IMG/VR virus record: IMGVR_UViG_3300030503_000212
Span: 43,764 to 107,763 of that record
Origin: a virus
Length of the DNA: 64,000 bases
Reading direction: 5' to 3' (one strand)
Below the pieces are notes generated by a model, which searched no databases, was not told the origin of the DNA, and saw only the letters and a program-made list of their open reading frames with translations. The first letter of the stretch is position 1, and each line of letters starts with the position of its first letter. Of the stretch, positions 62,374 to 64,000 are shown piece after piece. The position numbers and the translations under genes were made by a program.

Positions 62374-64000
62374 TTTGAATATCAGCAAAGAGCTTATGAA
62401 TGCTGTCATCAAGGTACTCAAAAAGCACAAATACGATTCCTTGGCAGAGGACATTGATGACAGCAGAAACTACGGCGGCGAAGTATCGATCACGCTCGCG
62501 TGCAACGGTATCGATGCGCCTATTCTCAAAGAGATCGCTCAGGTAATTCCGACAACGGATGGTGCGAATGGGGCTGTGCGTCGTTATCTGACGTCAATCA
62601 TCAGGCTGGCAGAGGACGTGGGCCAACCGGTAGGGCATCTGGACGTGTTTCCTGAGGCTTTCTACCGCTGGCTTACGGTAAAAAGCATTGACGGTTGGCT
62701 GTATCAAGAATCGTTGTCAGGGAATCTGCTGGCATGGGCTGTTAACCGGTGCTGGTATACGGAGGAATCAGGTAGTGGCGACCGTTACGAGGCCGCACAT
62801 GTCACGATTGAGCTTGTAGCTAATCGTGGATCTGAGGGCGAACATACCGGGCGACGATCAGAGGCTGGTGCGGCTGAGGCTACGATTCATCTATCAGGAG
62901 CAAACCTCGCAGGAAAGAATGTTGCGGAGGTCCTGTTCTCTCGCGGTTATCTAAAAGAAACGCTGGAACTACGCGAAGAGTACAACAGAGTCCAGCACCG
63001 ATTTTCCAGATTTCAGGTGATGGGATACAAACAATTCATGGGTGGCGGTAAAGCCATTCAGCACAATGGAGACTGGGGACGGGATGTGGATTCACTGTCC
63101 CCGGGGACGAAATTCGTTAACGAGGAGCCGCTTGTTGACCGTCAGTTTACAGCTCGTAAGAACAATGACGTGTGGCTGAAATATGGCGTGAAAGAGGATG
63201 AATTTACGGCGATTCCGTTACATCACTTTCTGTTAATGTACGATTTGCACCTTGATCGTAGGTATTGGGTGCATGTGGATAACATTGAACCGTATCAGTA
63301 TGACAAGACGGTGACGGATAAGTTAGTGTTGCCGCCTGAGCATCGTGACTTGATTGACATTCTTGTGACGGATATGGATGTATTTGTTGACGACATCGTA
63401 AAGGGCAAGAGCGGTGGTACGCCTATCCTGTGCTATGGTGAGCCCGGTCTAGGCAAGACACTTACTGCTGAGGTGTACTCAGAGATCGCGGAGAAACCGT
63501 TGTACAAGGTTCATTCAGGACAGCTAGGCACATCGGCTGAGGACGTTGAAAGCAACCTTGAGGAGATCCTGCGCCGGGCTGAGCGTTGGGGAGCAATACT
63601 GTTGCTGGATGAGGCGGACGTATACGTAGCTAAACGCGGCAACGATCTTGAGCGGAATGCGGTCGTAGCGTCGTTCTTACGGGCACTGGAGTATTTCAAC
63701 GGCTTGATGTTCCTTACAACGAACAGAATCGATGACATCGACGATGCTATCGTGTCGCGCATGGTGGCGCTGTTCAGGTACGACCGTCCAAATGCTGACA
63801 TGGCCCGGCGTATTTGGAAAGTCATCGGAGTGCAGTTTGGTATGGAGCTGACAGATCCGCAGCTTGATTGGCTGGTAGCTGAGTTCACTACCAAGGTTGA
63901 TCCTGTCAAAGCAATCTCGGGACGGGACATCAAGCAACTGCTTAAGCTGGTTAAAAAGTATTGTGCTCAAAAGAATGTCAAGATCAGTACACAGGCTTTC
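62363..64000 (+). CDS. AAA+ ATPase (3' end outside window)
   Basis: Open from the GTG at 62363 (AGGAGG upstream) to the window end, 546 codons with no stop. The first ~340 residues are an N-terminal region I cannot place. The ATPase core has GEPGLGKT (Walker A, about residues 359-366), LLLDEAD (Walker B, about 413-419), FLTTNR-like sensor 1 (about 450-456, with an Arg finger region after it) and IVSRM. This resembles classical AAA ATPases of the Rubisco-activase/FtsH/BCS1 type that remodel proteins. Partner and substrate are unknown. Confidence 0.8.
   Translation, partial: MARNLNISKELMNAVIKVLKKHKYDSLAEDIDDSRNYGGEVSITLACNGIDAPILKEIAQVIPTTDGANGAVRRYLTSIIRLAEDVGQPVGHLDVFPEAFYRWLTVKSIDGWLYQESLSGNLLAWAVNRCWYTEESGSGDRYEAAHVTIELVANRGSEGEHTGRRSEAGAAEATIHLSGANLAGKNVAEVLFSRGYLKETLELREEYNRVQHRFSRFQVMGYKQFMGGGKAIQHNGDWGRDVDSLSPGTKFVNEEPLVDRQFTARKNNDVWLKYGVKEDEFTAIPLHHFLLMYDLHLDRRYWVHVDNIEPYQYDKTVTDKLVLPPEHRDLIDILVTDMDVFVDDIVKGKSGGTPILCYGEPGLGKTLTAEVYSEIAEKPLYKVHSGQLGTSAEDVESNLEEILRRAERWGAILLLDEADVYVAKRGNDLERNAVVASFLRALEYFNGLMFLTTNRIDDIDDAIVSRMVALFRYDRPNADMARRIWKVIGVQFGMELTDPQLDWLVAEFTTKVDPVKAISGRDIKQLLKLVKKYCAQKNVKISTQAF

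Noticed and set aside
1-64000. tRNA genes, rRNA, CRISPR arrays and insertion sequences.
   Set aside because: No cloverleaf with a GTTCGAATCC-type arm outside coding sequence, no regularly spaced direct repeats and no transposase were seen by reading; a dedicated scan could still find a diverged tRNA.

Overview
The window is a contiguous piece of a large tailed double-stranded DNA phage (Caudoviricetes) or prophage. It holds about 90 closely packed genes, many overlapping by 1 to 20 bases, with almost no host-type metabolism. A complete head-to-tail series can be read: large terminase (26953-28701), portal (34287), protease-scaffold (36286), major capsid protein (37864), neck proteins (38953-42353), tail tube (42369), tail-assembly chaperone with a -1 frameshift (43569-44731), a 1736-residue tape measure (44748) and a 1451-residue tail-tip protein (49958). 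One tube protein, a long tape measure and no recognisable sheath point to a siphovirus with a long non-contractile tail. The sequence does not identify the host. No integrase, repressor, DNA polymerase, tRNA or CRISPR array was seen.

Layout. 1-3.8 kb: mostly minus-strand genes, including a DUF932 protein. 3.85-9.2 kb: small plus-strand genes of unknown function. 9.2-11.9 kb: a possible effector cluster (nuclease-like protein, zeta-toxin-like kinase flanked by GGPGSG motifs, pyrophosphatase-like InPase domain). 11.9-24 kb: LamG-like tail protein, beta-helix tailspike, membrane proteins, MuF-like protein, GH24 endolysin, a GGPGSG/DUF6582 protein, a dATP/dGTP diphosphohydrolase-like enzyme, an HNH nuclease and a GT4 glycosyltransferase. 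24-34 kb: a second, GT-B-like protein, a GroES-like co-chaperonin, the terminase, many small Cys-pair proteins and a GT9 glycosyltransferase. 34-54.3 kb: head and tail module. 54.3-64 kb: UvsW-like helicase, second nuclease-like protein, DUF3307, MazG-like and HD-domain enzymes, duplicated small genes and an AAA+ ATPase that runs off the window. No stretch above 300 bases lacks a gene. The longest gaps (29164-29405, 56685-56875, 60120-60313) hold terminators, inverted repeats and copies of the dispersed motif.

The most unusual signal is a dispersed DNA motif, ACTTACTGTTG, with close variants ACTTTCTGTTG, ACTTATTGTTG and ACTTTATGTTG. I count 32 exact copies of these four 11-mers on both strands, where about 0.1 would be expected by chance. 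Between genes it usually forms the inverted repeat TCAAC-N5-GTTGA near starts of transcription units, sometimes followed by GAGCATCnAAT, and in one case overlaps a good -35/-10 promoter. Inside genes only the 11-base core is kept, in several codon phases. This resembles the operator/stoperator arrangement of cluster A mycobacteriophages with an unrelated sequence. The binding protein is not evident in this window.
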